This document shows, piece after piece, positions 38,062 to 46,716 of a DNA stretch of 64,000 nt. This stretch comes from Sneathiella sedimenti. Lineage in GTDB: Bacteria > Pseudomonadota > Alphaproteobacteria > Sneathiellales > Sneathiellaceae. The position numbers and the translations under genes were made by a program. Position 1 is the stretch's first letter, and each line of letters begins with the position of its first letter. The notes beneath the pieces are model-generated. The model ran no database searches. It was not told the DNA's origin and worked only from the letters and a program-made list of their open reading frames with translations. The DNA lies in NCBI RefSeq assembly GCF_017313765.1, contig NZ_JAFLNC010000004.1, positions 186,001-250,000 on the forward strand, read 5' to 3'.

Positions 38062-39540
38062 CTAGTGATGTTCCGGCAGATATTCGTCGGAGATGTAGTC
38101 GCCAAAGCGGGTGAATTCCGGCTTGAAGTGCAGCTTGATGATGCCGATCGGGCCATGACGTTGCTTGCCGATGATCACTTCCGCGAGATTATGGAGGCGG
38201 CCCATGCGTTCCTGCCAGTCGGCATGCTCGGGCGTGCCCTCGGCGGGTTCCTTGCGTTCCTCGTAATAGCCTTCGCGATACACGAACATGACCACGTCGG
38301 CGTCCTGCTCGATCGAGCCGGATTCGCGCAAGTCCGAAAGCTGCGGCCGCTTGTCGTCCCGGTTCTCGACCTGGCGGCTGAGCTGGGAAAGGGCAATTAC
38401 GGGGATATCCAGCTCCTTGGCGACGGCTTTCAGCCCCTGCGTCACCTCGGAGATTTCCTGCACGCGGTTCTCGGCGCGACGGCCGGAACCTTTCATCAGC
38501 TGCAGATAGTCAACCACAATAAGGCCGAGGCCGTGGCTGCGCTTGAGCCGCCGTGCGCGGGTCCGGAGCGCCGCGATGGAGAGCGCGGGCGTATCGTCGA
38601 TATAGAGCGGGAGTTCGGAGAGCCGCGCCGTTTCCGGAACCAGCTTGTTGGCGAACTCGTCATCTGAGAGATCGCCGCGACGGAGCTTTTCGGAGCTGAT
38701 CTCGGTCGCCTCGGCGAGGACACGGCCGACCAGCTGCTCGGCCGACATTTCAAGGGAGAAGAAGCCGACAACCGCGCCTTCCTTGCCGTCGCTCGCGTGA
38801 TAGGCCTTCGCCGCGTTATAGGCGATGTTGGTGGCGAGAGAGGTTTTCCCCATCGACGGACGTCCGGCGAGGATGAGCAGGTCGGACTTGTGCAGGCCGC
38901 CGAGCTTGCCGTCCATGTCTTTCAGGCCCGTCGTCACGCCGACCAGATTGCCGTCGCGCTGGAATGCCTCTTCGATGGATTTCAGGGCCTCGTCCACGGC
39001 GAGGCGGATCGGCATCAGTGCCCCTTCATGCACGCCATTCTCGGCGAGGGAGAAGAGTTTCTGCTCCGCATTCTCGATTTGCGACTGGGAGGTTTCCTCC
39101 AGATCCGAATCATAGGCGGTGTTGACGATTTCCTCGCCGAGCAGGATCAGCTCCCGCCGCATGGCAAGGTCATAGATCAGCCGGCCGTAATTCTCCGCAT
39201 TGATGATCGCGGTGGCGGAGGCGGCGAGGCGGGCGAGATATTGCGAGCCGCCGATATCGGCGAGGCCTTCGTCGCGGTCGAAATAGGATTTGAGCGTCAC
39301 CGGGTCGGCGATTTCCCCGCGCTCAATCAGCAGGGTGGCGGCATCATAAATGCGCCGATGGACGTCCTCGGCGAAATGCTCCGCCTTCAGGAAGCCAGAT
39401 ACCTTGGCCGCCGCGTCATTGTTGACGAGAATCGCGCCGAGAAGATCCTGCTCCGCCTCAATATTATGCGGGGCCGTGCGGTAGGCGGGGCCAGCCTTGT
39501 CCTCGTCCAGACGGTCGTCGTTAAGCGATACGGTTTCCAT
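38062..39540 (-). CDS. dnaB: Replicative DNA helicase DnaB
   Basis: 492 residues. The N-terminal primase-interaction domain (PHNIEAEQDLLGAILVN) is followed by a RecA-like helicase with Walker A LAGRPSMGKTSLATNI, Walker B LIVVDYLQLM and the arginine-finger region SQLSRQVENRDDKRPQLSDLRESG. It unwinds DNA ahead of the replisome as a hexamer. Upstream lie two head-to-head perfect DnaA boxes (39617-39637) and the rplI terminator, so it probably has its own promoter. The acidic N-terminus begins METVSLNDDRLDEDK. Confidence 0.98.
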   Translation of the reverse strand: METVSLNDDRLDEDKAGPAYRTAPHNIEAEQDLLGAILVNNDAAAKVSGFLKAEHFAEDVHRRIYDAATLLIERGEIADPVTLKSYFDRDEGLADIGGSQYLARLAASATAIINAENYGRLIYDLAMRRELILLGEEIVNTAYDSDLEETSQSQIENAEQKLFSLAENGVHEGALMPIRLAVDEALKSIEEAFQRDGNLVGVTTGLKDMDGKLGGLHKSDLLILAGRPSMGKTSLATNIAYNAAKAYHASDGKEGAVVGFFSLEMSAEQLVGRVLAEATEISSEKLRRGDLSDDEFANKLVPETARLSELPLYIDDTPALSIAALRTRARRLKRSHGLGLIVVDYLQLMKGSGRRAENRVQEISEVTQGLKAVAKELDIPVIALSQLSRQVENRDDKRPQLSDLRESGSIEQDADVVMFVYREGYYEERKEPAEGTPEHADWQERMGRLHNLAEVIIGKQRHGPIGIIKLHFKPEFTRFGDYISDEYLPEHH

Positions 39541-39615
39541 GGGGGGATGTTAGCACAGCCACCGGCTGCTATTCACGTTTATTCTGAATATGGTCCAGAA
39601 AGAGAAATGTAATTT

Positions 39616-39638
39616 CTGTGGATAACGATTATCCACAG
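39616..39638. promoter_or_regulatory. Head-to-head pair of DnaA boxes upstream of dnaB
   Basis: TGTGGATAA (39617-39625) and TTATCCACA (39629-39637) are both perfect matches to the DnaA-box consensus TTATCCACA, on opposite strands, separated by CGA. With flanking C and G the arms are 10 bp. The centre is about 87 bp upstream of the dnaB start codon, between that gene and the rplI terminator. Confidence 0.8.
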
Positions 39639-39654
39639 GCTGTGAACTTCGGGG

Positions 39655-39690
39655 ATAAAAAAACGGCGCCCTGAAGGCACCGTTTTTCAA
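39655..39690 (-). terminator. Intrinsic terminator of the rpsF-rplI operon
   Basis: On the - strand ACGGTGCC pairs with GGCGCCGT around a 5-base loop and is followed by a run of seven T. It lies about 20 bases beyond the rplI stop. A-rich sequence on the other side makes it potentially bidirectional. Confidence 0.8.
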
Positions 39691-39708
39691 CTCTCAAGAG
39701 GAGGCGGG

Positions 39709-40320
39709 TTACGCGTCGTCTTTTGGTTCTTCGCCGGCGGCTACTTGCTCAAGTTCCTCAACATCCACATCGGCGGTGGATTCGAAGACATTGACGACCG
39801 CTTCATCGCGTTCGTTAAGTGCAGCTTCGGCAGCTTCCTCGACAGATTCGCCGCGGGCCTGGATTTCCGCTTCCTCAGCGGAGCGGGCGATGTTGACCGT
39901 CACACCGACGGCAACTTCCGGATGCAGGCGCACCTTGATGTCATGCAGGCCAAGGGTTTTGAGAACCTTGTCCAGCTCGATCTGCTTGCGGGTCACGGTG
40001 AAGCCAGCCTCGGTAACCGCCTTGGCGATGTCCTGGGTGCTGACCGAACCGTACAGCTGCTGGGATTCGGAGGCGGCACGGATCAGGACAACGGCCTGGC
40101 CATCGAGCTTTTCCCCGACCTTTTCCGCTTCTGCGCGGCGTTTCAGGTTGTCCGCTTCAAGCTGGGCGCGCTGGGCTTCGAAAATCGACAGATTTTCCTT
40201 GTTCGCCCGAAGCGCCTTTTTCTGCGGCAACAGATAATTGCGGGCATAGCCGTTTTTGACTTTTACGACGTCGCCCATTTGACCGAGTTTCTCAACTCTT
40301 TCCAGTAATACTACTTCCAT
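39709..40320 (-). CDS. rplI: 50S ribosomal protein L9
   Basis: 203 residues. The N-terminal rRNA-binding domain begins [32 protein letters not shown] with the family signature, then the long helix and C-terminal domain follow. The tail is an acidic extension ([21 protein letters not shown]-like, about 40 residues) beyond E. coli L9 (149), as is common in alphaproteobacteria. The ATG at 40320 shares one base with the DUF2232 stop (TGATG), so an upstream in-frame extension is rejected. Confidence 0.95.
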   Translation of the reverse strand: MEVVLLERVEKLGQMGDVVKVKNGYARNYLLPQKKALRANKENLSIFEAQRAQLEADNLKRRAEAEKVGEKLDGQAVVLIRAASESQQLYGSVSTQDIAKAVTEAGFTVTRKQIELDKVLKTLGLHDIKVRLHPEVAVGVTVNIARSAEEAEIQARGESVEEAAEAALNERDEAVVNVFESTADVDVEELEQVAAGEEPKDDA

Positions 40321-41273
40321 CAGTCTTCCTCCTGGCGGGGGGGTGCGGCAAAGCGGCGCCTGAACCCAACCCAATTTTCCATCAGCCCCAATATCGCGAT
40401 TATCAGGACCAGCCATAACATCATAACCGTCGCCACATAGATCGCGCCCAGTATAAACGGGCGGCCGTTCCACCTATGCGACACCACATGGATGACCGCC
40501 ATTCCCTGCAGGAAGAACAGTATCTCCAGCGTGATCACAAGCGCCCCCAGAAGAGGGACGGTCGCGTCCAGCAGGACGCTGAGGACCGTCGCTCCGATGA
40601 AGGCCAGCGCCAGCCAGTTGGGCAGCGCCATCTTCGTCAGTTCCGGTGTCGGCCGGAGATTCCTGTTAAAGCGGACCAGCACCCCTTGGGCGAGGCAGCC
40701 ACTCAACAGGATAAACACTCCCCACAACGGACCCAGAAATTGTGGCATCAGCATCACAAATTCCGCGCCGGTCAGTGCCGGGGCGACACCCTGTATTTCC
40801 GTCATCTGCACCAGCATCTGGTCGAACCCGTCGATCAGACCCTGCCGCAGCGCATCGTCCCATTGAAGCAGGCCCATGGCCAGCAACGTTAGTCCGACGC
40901 AGATACCCGCCCACCATATCATCAGATAATCGGCCGGGTACCAGTATTTTACGCCATCCGTTTCCCGCCATAGCAGCGCCTGACGCACCAGCAGAATAAC
41001 CGGAGCACCGGAAATCACTGCATAGGCCAGAGCGAAGCTCGGATTGATCGCAATCGCTGCGACCAATACGCTGCTCAGGATCGAGATCAGGGCACTTCTC
41101 AGCCCAAACCCCAGCCCGGACACGAACAGCGGGACCAGTGACAATATCCAAAAGATCAGGGTCTGGAGCGCCGTCCCAAAAGAGGAGCCGCCAGCATTTC
41201 CCGCGATGGAAAGCATGACGAGCGCGGTATTCAGAACACCGAGCGCAACGGCAACTGCCAGTTCCTTGACCAT
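40320..41273 (-). CDS. DUF2232 family membrane protein
   Basis: 317 residues with about eight hydrophobic segments and short loops. The arrangement between rpsR and rplI and the multi-pass layout match the DUF2232 family (YybS-like) of alphaproteobacteria. Function unknown. ATG at 41273 is chosen over the TTG at 41279; neither has a strong ribosome site. The stop shares a base with the rplI start, which implies translational coupling. Confidence 0.78.
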   Translation of the reverse strand: MVKELAVAVALGVLNTALVMLSIAGNAGGSSFGTALQTLIFWILSLVPLFVSGLGFGLRSALISILSSVLVAAIAINPSFALAYAVISGAPVILLVRQALLWRETDGVKYWYPADYLMIWWAGICVGLTLLAMGLLQWDDALRQGLIDGFDQMLVQMTEIQGVAPALTGAEFVMLMPQFLGPLWGVFILLSGCLAQGVLVRFNRNLRPTPELTKMALPNWLALAFIGATVLSVLLDATVPLLGALVITLEILFFLQGMAVIHVVSHRWNGRPFILGAIYVATVMMLWLVLIIAILGLMENWVGFRRRFAAPPRQEED

Positions 41274-41319
41274 AGTCAATATATTCCGGGGCCTGCATAC
41301 TTGCGCCGCCCCCGGCTTT

Positions 41320-41556
41320 CTATTTTACAAGAAACGGCAGGAGTGCGAGGTTTCTGGCCCGTTTGATCGCTGTTGCCAGTTCGCGCTGTTTCTTTGCGGA
41401 AACGGCGGTGATCCGGCTTGGCATGATTTTACCGCGCTCAGACACGTAGCGCTGCAGAAGCTTGACATCTTTATAGTCGATCTTCGGCGCGCCGTCTCCC
41501 GTGAACGGGCAGGTTTTGCGGCGGCGGAAAAACGGGCGGCGTTGTGCGTCAGCCAT
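41320..41556 (-). CDS. rpsR: 30S ribosomal protein S18
   Basis: 78 residues. It has [53 protein letters not shown], which is diagnostic for bS18. The ATG shares one base with the rpsF stop (TAATG). S18 pairs with S6 on the small-subunit platform. Confidence 0.98.
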   Translation of the reverse strand: MADAQRRPFFRRRKTCPFTGDGAPKIDYKDVKLLQRYVSERGKIMPSRITAVSAKKQRELATAIKRARNLALLPFLVK

Positions 41557-41993
41557 TATTCTTCCCCTTCATCAGTTGTTTTCTCGGCATCATCATCATC
41601 GTCAGAGGCTTTTGCGGGTTTCGCATCATCGCCATCTTCTTCAGAATCACGACGGCGTTCCGGACGGGTGCTGCGGCTCTGCAGCATGACGGAATCGCCT
41701 TCTTCCAGCTCTTCGACCTTGATGGTCATGTGGCGCAGCACGTCTTCATTCAGACGCAGATTGCGTTCCATTTCCTTCATGGCGTCGACCGGTGTGTCGA
41801 GGTTGAGGAGAACGTAATGGCCCTTGCGGTTTTTCTTGATCTTGTAGGCAAGATTGCGAAGGCCCCAGTTTTCGACCTTGGCGACGGTTCCGCCACCATC
41901 GGTGATAAAGCTGGACATATTTTCGGTCAGCGTTTCCACCTGCTGGGTGGAGATGTCCTGACGCGCAATAATAACTGTCTCATACAGAGGCAT
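41556..41993 (-). CDS. rpsF: 30S ribosomal protein S6
   Basis: 145 residues. The core [22 protein letters not shown] and [31 protein letters not shown] are bS6. The C-terminal 45 residues are Arg- then Asp/Glu-rich, longer than the E. coli protein without its modified Glu tail. In other bacteria the S6:S18 complex binds the rpsF leader to regulate the operon; two hairpins lie upstream here. AAGGAG precedes the ATG. Confidence 0.97.
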   Translation of the reverse strand: MPLYETVIIARQDISTQQVETLTENMSSFITDGGGTVAKVENWGLRNLAYKIKKNRKGHYVLLNLDTPVDAMKEMERNLRLNEDVLRHMTIKVEELEEGDSVMLQSRSTRPERRRDSEEDGDDAKPAKASDDDDDAEKTTDEGEE

Positions 41994-42020
41994 ATATAAA
42001 GCTCCTTATGGCTCTTGAAT

Positions 42021-42070
42021 GTCTGGAGTTACACAGCGTAACCGAACAGACTTAGCCGACCTCCGTCGGC
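42021..42070 (-). promoter_or_regulatory. Two consecutive hairpins in the rpsF leader
   Basis: On the - strand GCCGAC-GGAG-GTCGGC (42070 to 42055) is a perfect 6-bp stem. Three bases later GTCTG...CAGAC encloses GTTAC-GCTGT-GTAAC (42051 to 42021), with a 4-base and a 2-base internal loop. They lie 27 bases before the rpsF start, where other bacteria have an S6:S18-binding autoregulatory element. Confidence 0.5.
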
Positions 42071-42090
42071 AAGGAGTATTGAGGCGGCGG

Positions 42091-42118
42091 ACTATACAGA
42101 TTTTACCACTATATGCAA
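42091..42118 (-). promoter_or_regulatory. Promoter of the rpsF operon
   Basis: On the - strand TTGCAT (42118-42113), 16 bases, then TATAGT (42096-42091). Both hexamers are close to the sigma-70 consensus, and the start point would lie just before the leader hairpins. Confidence 0.6.
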
Positions 42119-42124
42119 GTGGGC

Positions 42125-42152
42125 TTGACAGGAAATTTTGCTGCAATATGAC
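42125..42152 (+). promoter_or_regulatory. Candidate promoter of fabD
   Basis: A perfect TTGACA (42125-42130) is followed after 16 bases by TATGAC (42147-42152). The fabD ATG is 39 bases further on. It is divergent from the rpsF promoter. Confidence 0.5.
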
Positions 42153-42190
42153 TGTGACAGTAACTTGATCAGAATTGGACCCGAAAAACC

Positions 42191-43144
42191 ATGACACGTG
42201 CATTTGTATTTCCCGGCCAGGGCAGCCAGGCCGTCGGTATGGGGCAGGAGCTGGCGCAGAGCCACGCCGCCGCCCGTGAAGTCTTCGAAGAGGTGGATGA
42301 GGCCCTTGGCCAGAACCTCACCAAACTGATGTTCGAAGGCCCGATCGAGGAACTGACCCTGACCGAGAATGCGCAGCCCGCGCTGATGGCGGTCAGTATG
42401 GCCGTGGTCCGGATCCTGGAAAAAGACGGCAATATGGATTTTGCCAAGACCGCCAAATATGTCGCCGGGCATTCACTGGGCGAGTATTCGGCCCTGACGG
42501 CGGCGGGCGCATTGACCCTCTCTGATGCGGCGCGGCTTCTGAAAGCGCGCGGCCTGGCCATGCAGCAGGCGGTACCGGTTGGTGTCGGCGCGATGGCCGC
42601 GCTTCTGGGTCTTAATATCGAGCCCGTCGAGGAAGTCGTTGCCGAGGCGCGTGAAAAGGCCAAGGCCGGCGAGGTTGTCTCTGCCGCCAATGACAATGCG
42701 GATGGGCAGGTCGTTCTGTCCGGTCACAAGGGCGCCGTCGAGGTGGCGATCGAGATTGCCAAGGAGAAGGGCGCGAAGAAGGCCATGCTGCTCCCGGTGA
42801 GCGCGCCGTTCCATTGCCCGCTGATGCAGCCCGCCGCCGACGAGATGGCGGAACGGCTGAAAGAGGTCGTGATCACGCCGCCGCGCGTGCCGCTGGTCGC
42901 CAATGTGACCGCAAGCGAGGTGAGCGACCCGGACACCATCCGCCGGCTGCTGGTGGAGCAGGTGACGGGCCGGGTGCGCTGGCGTGAAAGCGTCCTTTAT
43001 ATGGGCGAGCAGGGGGTTTCGGAGCTGGTCGAGCTCGGCGCCGGCAAGATCCTGACCGGCATGGTTCGCCGGATTAACCGCGAGATGACCGGCTCGGCCG
43101 TCGGGACGCCGGCGGATATCGACGCTTTTCTGGCGAAACTCTAA
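42191..43144 (+). CDS. fabD: Malonyl-CoA:ACP transacylase
   Basis: 317 residues. The nucleophile Ser95 is in the GHSLGEYSAL motif, FPGQGSQAVGMG opens the fold, and the catalytic His is in SAPFHCPLMQPA. It charges acyl carrier protein with malonyl groups for fatty-acid elongation. First of a fab gene cluster on the + strand; it has its own good -35 and lies 22 bases before fabG. Confidence 0.98.
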   Translation: MTRAFVFPGQGSQAVGMGQELAQSHAAAREVFEEVDEALGQNLTKLMFEGPIEELTLTENAQPALMAVSMAVVRILEKDGNMDFAKTAKYVAGHSLGEYSALTAAGALTLSDAARLLKARGLAMQQAVPVGVGAMAALLGLNIEPVEEVVAEAREKAKAGEVVSAANDNADGQVVLSGHKGAVEVAIEIAKEKGAKKAMLLPVSAPFHCPLMQPAADEMAERLKEVVITPPRVPLVANVTASEVSDPDTIRRLLVEQVTGRVRWRESVLYMGEQGVSELVELGAGKILTGMVRRINREMTGSAVGTPADIDAFLAKL

Positions 43145-43166
43145 GGGAAACGGGAGTATTCTATAC

Positions 43167-43904
43167 ATGTTCGATCTGACAGGAAAATGCGCACTGGTTA
43201 CCGGTGCCTCCGGCGGTCTCGGCGCGGCGATTGCGCGGGACCTGCACAAGCAGGGCGCAACGGTCGCCCTTTCCGGCACGCGGGAGGATGCGCTGAAGGT
43301 GGTGGCCTCCGAACTCGGGGATCGCGTCCATGTGCTGCCCTGCAACCTCTCCGACATGGCGGCAGTGGATAACCTGATCAAGCAGGCCGAGGACGCAATG
43401 GGCCAGCTCGATATTCTCGTCAACAATGCCGGGCTGACCCGCGATGGGCTTGCCATGCGGATGAAGGATGAGGACTGGGATGCGGTCATGGATGTCAACC
43501 TCAAGGCCGCGTTCAAGCTATCGCGCAACGCTCTGCGCGGCATGATGAAGCGGCGTTCGGGGCGGATCATCAGCATTACCTCCATCGTCGGGGTGACCGG
43601 CAATCCGGGCCAGATGAACTATGCGGCCTCGAAAGCGGGGATGATCGGCATGTCGAAATCCCTCGCGCAGGAAGTCGCAACCCGCGGTATCACGGTAAAT
43701 TGTGTGGCCCCCGGATTTATCGAGACGGCGATGACCGCCGCGCTGCCCGATGCCCAGAAAGAGGCGCTTCTTACAGCGGTTCCTGCCGGGAAACTCGGCG
43801 ATCCCGCTGATATTTCGGCGGCAGTTGTCTATCTCTCCTCGGACGAGGCGGCCTATGTGACCGGGCAGACATTGCATGTCAACGGCGGCATGGCAATGAT
43901 TTGA
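43167..43904 (+). CDS. fabG: 3-oxoacyl-ACP reductase
   Basis: 245 residues, short-chain dehydrogenase fold. The cofactor motif GASGGLGAAIA is near residue 13, NNAGLTRDGL is conserved, and the catalytic Ser-Tyr-Lys are in ISITSIVGVTGNPGQMNYAASKAG. It reduces 3-oxoacyl-ACP with NADPH. The gene is 22 bases after fabD and before acpP in the standard order. Confidence 0.98.
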   Translation: MFDLTGKCALVTGASGGLGAAIARDLHKQGATVALSGTREDALKVVASELGDRVHVLPCNLSDMAAVDNLIKQAEDAMGQLDILVNNAGLTRDGLAMRMKDEDWDAVMDVNLKAAFKLSRNALRGMMKRRSGRIISITSIVGVTGNPGQMNYAASKAGMIGMSKSLAQEVATRGITVNCVAPGFIETAMTAALPDAQKEALLTAVPAGKLGDPADISAAVVYLSSDEAAYVTGQTLHVNGGMAMI

Positions 43905-44004
43905 CCGGGACAGCCCGGGCCCCATATAAAATCAAATCGCGGTGAGGTTTTCTTTGCAAGACGAACAAAGTATGTTAGGAAGCCGCACCAAATTGACCGC
44001 CAAT

Positions 44005-44025
44005 GGTGCTTGAATTTTTAGCACC
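44005..44025. repeat. Inverted repeat just upstream of the acpP -35
   Basis: GGTGCT (44005-44010) and AGCACC (44020-44025) are perfect inverted copies around a 9-base AT-rich loop, abutting the candidate -35 at 44026. It could be a repressor or activator site, or the end of the fabG transcript; no T-run follows. Confidence 0.4.
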
Positions 44026-44053
44026 TTGGGGGTAAGGAATGAGCACATATAAT
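44026..44053 (+). promoter_or_regulatory. Promoter of acpP
   Basis: TTGGGG (44026-44031), 16 bases, then a perfect TATAAT (44048-44053). The acpP ATG is 33 bases downstream with CTAAGGAT before it. A separate strong promoter fits the high demand for ACP. Confidence 0.6.
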
Positions 44054-44085
44054 TTTGAACTGTCGGATTATCTAAGGATACAGCT

Positions 44086-44316
44086 ATGAGTGATATCGCA
44101 GGGCGTGTAAAAAAAATCGTCGTTGAGCATCTCGGTGTAGATGAAAGCAAAGTAACAGACGAAGCGAGCTTCATTGACGATCTGGGGGCAGACAGCCTGG
44201 ATACGGTTGAGCTTGTGATGGCGTTCGAAGAAGAATTCGGAATCGAGATTCCGGATGACGCCGCTGAAAAAATTCTGACAGTGAAAGACGCGATCACGCA
44301 TATCGAAGCTGCTTGA
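44086..44316 (+). CDS. acpP: Acyl carrier protein
   Basis: 76 residues, acidic. The 4'-phosphopantetheine attachment site is Ser37 in [20 protein letters not shown]. It carries acyl intermediates for fatty-acid and lipid A synthesis. Position between fabG and fabF, length and sequence are all standard. Codon usage is strongly biased, as in highly expressed genes. Confidence 0.99.
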   Translation: MSDIAGRVKKIVVEHLGVDESKVTDEASFIDDLGADSLDTVELVMAFEEEFGIEIPDDAAEKILTVKDAITHIEAA

Positions 44317-44373
44317 TCGGGCGGGGCCCTGGGCCCCGAACTCCCTTTCCTGAAACTAATCATTGGGTGACGC

Positions 44374-45630
44374 ATGCGACGAGTGGTGGTAACCGGGTTG
44401 GGGCTTGTGACCCCTCTGGCAAACGGTGTTCAGCCGACATGGAAGAGGCTGATCAACGGTGAATCCGGAGCAGGAATGCTCACCAAGATCGATACGACGG
44501 ACCTGCCGGTTCGCTACGGCTGTGAAGTGCCGATCGATCCCGATACACCGGATGCCTTTATTGCAGACAATGTTCTGGAGCCGAAAGAACAGCGTAAAGT
44601 CGATTCCTTCATCCTGTTCGGCATCGCCGCCGCGGATGAGGCGATCAAGGACAGCGGCTGGGAACCGTCGACAGAAGAAGAATTCTGCCGCACCGGCGTG
44701 ACCATCGGGTCCGGTATCGGTGGCCTGCCGTCGATCGAGGCGAATGCCATCACCCTCCATGAACGCGGACCCCGGCGCATCGGGCCGTTCTTTATTCCCG
44801 GCGCGCTGATAAACCTGGTCTCCGGCCAGGTGTCCATCCGTCACGGCTACAAGGGCCCGAACCACGCCGTGGTGACCGCCTGCTCGACCGGCGCCCATGC
44901 GATTGGCGACGCCGCGCGGATGATCGCCGATGACGACGCCGACGTGATGGTGGCCGGTGGCGCTGAAGGCGCGATCTGCCGTCTCGGCATTGCCGGGTTT
45001 GCCTCCGCCAAGGCGCTCTCCAACTCCTACCATGATGCGCCGGAAACGGCCTCTCGCCCCTATGACAAGGGCCGCGACGGTTTCGTGATGGGCGAGGGCG
45101 CAGGTGTTGTCGTTCTCGAAGAATATGAACATGCCAAGAAGCGCGGCGCGAAAATCTACGCCGAGGTTCTGGGCTACGGCCTGTCGGGCGACGCCCATCA
45201 TATCACGGCGCCCGCGTCGGATGGTGACGGCGGTTATCGCGCGATGCAGATGGCGCTGAAGAAATCCGGCCTGAGCGTCGACGACATCGGCTATGTCAAT
45301 GCGCATGGCACCTCGACCATGGCTGACTTCATCGAGGTCGGCGCGGTTGAACGGCTGTTCGGCGCCCAGGCGAAGAATGTCGCCATGTCCTCCACCAAAT
45401 CCGCCATCGGCCACCTGCTCGGTGCCGCGGGCGGGGTGGAAGCGATCTTTTCCATCCTCGCGATGAATGAGGGGATCCTGCCGCCGACCATCAACTTGCA
45501 GGAGCCGTCAGAAAGCTGCGAGCTTAACCTCGTGCCGAACAAGGCGCAGGAAAAGAAGGTGGATGCGGTTCTCTCCAACTCCTTCGGGTTTGGGGGCACC
45601 AACGCCAGCCTCGTCATGAAGCGCGTCTGA
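44374..45630 (+). CDS. fabF: 3-oxoacyl-ACP synthase II
   Basis: 418 residues, thiolase fold. The catalytic triad is Cys170 in VTACSTGAHA, His311 in VNAHGTSTMAD and His347 in IGHLLGAAGGVEA. It elongates acyl-ACP by malonyl condensation; the Cys-His-His pattern separates it from FabH. 57 bases after acpP and 23 before mltG. Confidence 0.98.
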   Translation: MRRVVVTGLGLVTPLANGVQPTWKRLINGESGAGMLTKIDTTDLPVRYGCEVPIDPDTPDAFIADNVLEPKEQRKVDSFILFGIAAADEAIKDSGWEPSTEEEFCRTGVTIGSGIGGLPSIEANAITLHERGPRRIGPFFIPGALINLVSGQVSIRHGYKGPNHAVVTACSTGAHAIGDAARMIADDDADVMVAGGAEGAICRLGIAGFASAKALSNSYHDAPETASRPYDKGRDGFVMGEGAGVVVLEEYEHAKKRGAKIYAEVLGYGLSGDAHHITAPASDGDGGYRAMQMALKKSGLSVDDIGYVNAHGTSTMADFIEVGAVERLFGAQAKNVAMSSTKSAIGHLLGAAGGVEAIFSILAMNEGILPPTINLQEPSESCELNLVPNKAQEKKVDAVLSNSFGFGGTNASLVMKRV

Positions 45631-45653
45631 CCCGCGTAGGGGCGGATGCCACG

Positions 45654-46631
45654 ATGAGGCCGGTTCTCTATACCCTGATTGCGCTGATCGTCGGCGCGGG
45701 CCTCGCGCTTGCGGGGATACTGGGGTATGGCTGGCACCTGTTCAATGCCGAGGGCCCGCTTGACACGGAAACGGTCTATGTCCTCGAGAAGGGAACAGGC
45801 CTGCGTGCCCTTGCCGTCGATCTTGAGAAAAATCAAATTATAAACAATGATCTGGCGTTCGTTCTTGGTGTAAGACTTGAAGACAAGGCGGCGCGCCTGC
45901 AGGCTGGGGAATACCAGATTCCCGCCGCCATTTCCGGCATCGACCTGATGGCGCTTTTCGTTTCGGGCAAGGTGATCGAGCGGCGGCTGACCATCCCTGA
46001 AGGTCTGCAAAGCCGAGAGATCAAGGCGCTTATCGAGGCGGCCCCGGGACTGGAGGGGGAGATCACCCGCAATATGCCCGAAGGGGCGTTTCTGCCGGAA
46101 ACCTACCAATACCGGTTGGGCGATAGCCGCGATGAACTGATCGACCGCATGGCCACGGCGATGCAGGGAGCGATTGACTCGGTCATCGCCTCGACGCCGT
46201 TGCCGCCGGAGCTGAAATCAGAGGCGGACCTGGTGATCCTCGCCTCCATCGTCGAAAAGGAAACCGCGCTTGCAGAGGAACGGCCGCGGGTTGCCGGGGT
46301 GTTTCTCAACCGCCTGCGCAAAGGGATGATGCTGCAATCGGACCCGACCGTGGTCTACGGCATTACCGAAGGCATGCGCGATCTTGGCCGGCCGCTCAGC
46401 AAGAAGGATCTGGCCACCCCGACCGACTATAACACCTACCAGATGATGGGTCTGCCCAAGGGGCCGATCGCCAACCCGGGCCTTGAAAGTCTGAGCGCTG
46501 TGCTGCAGCCCGAAGAAACCAAGTTCCTTTATTTCGTGGCCGACGGCACCGGCGGGCATGCCTTCTCGACCACCCTCGCCGGGCATAACGACAATGTCCG
46601 CAAATGGCGAAAACTCAACAAGAAGAAGTAG
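45654..46631 (+). CDS. mltG: Endolytic murein transglycosylase MltG
   Basis: 325 residues. An N-terminal membrane anchor (about residues 4-24) is followed by a LysM-like region and the YceG fold. The catalytic Glu lies in ILASIVEKETAL, with RVAGVFLNRLRKGMMLQSDPTVVYG downstream. It cuts nascent peptidoglycan strands and helps set glycan length. fabF-mltG adjacency is widespread in proteobacteria. The ending HAFSTTLAGHNDNVRKWRKL is typical. Confidence 0.95.
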   Translation: MRPVLYTLIALIVGAGLALAGILGYGWHLFNAEGPLDTETVYVLEKGTGLRALAVDLEKNQIINNDLAFVLGVRLEDKAARLQAGEYQIPAAISGIDLMALFVSGKVIERRLTIPEGLQSREIKALIEAAPGLEGEITRNMPEGAFLPETYQYRLGDSRDELIDRMATAMQGAIDSVIASTPLPPELKSEADLVILASIVEKETALAEERPRVAGVFLNRLRKGMMLQSDPTVVYGITEGMRDLGRPLSKKDLATPTDYNTYQMMGLPKGPIANPGLESLSAVLQPEETKFLYFVADGTGGHAFSTTLAGHNDNVRKWRKLNKKK

Positions 46632-46716
46632 TTTCCAACCCCGTCGCCCGATTTGACACAAAAATCACCATCCGAACGTCATAGCCGTAAATAACGGACG
46701 AAGGAGCGGGTGGCTC

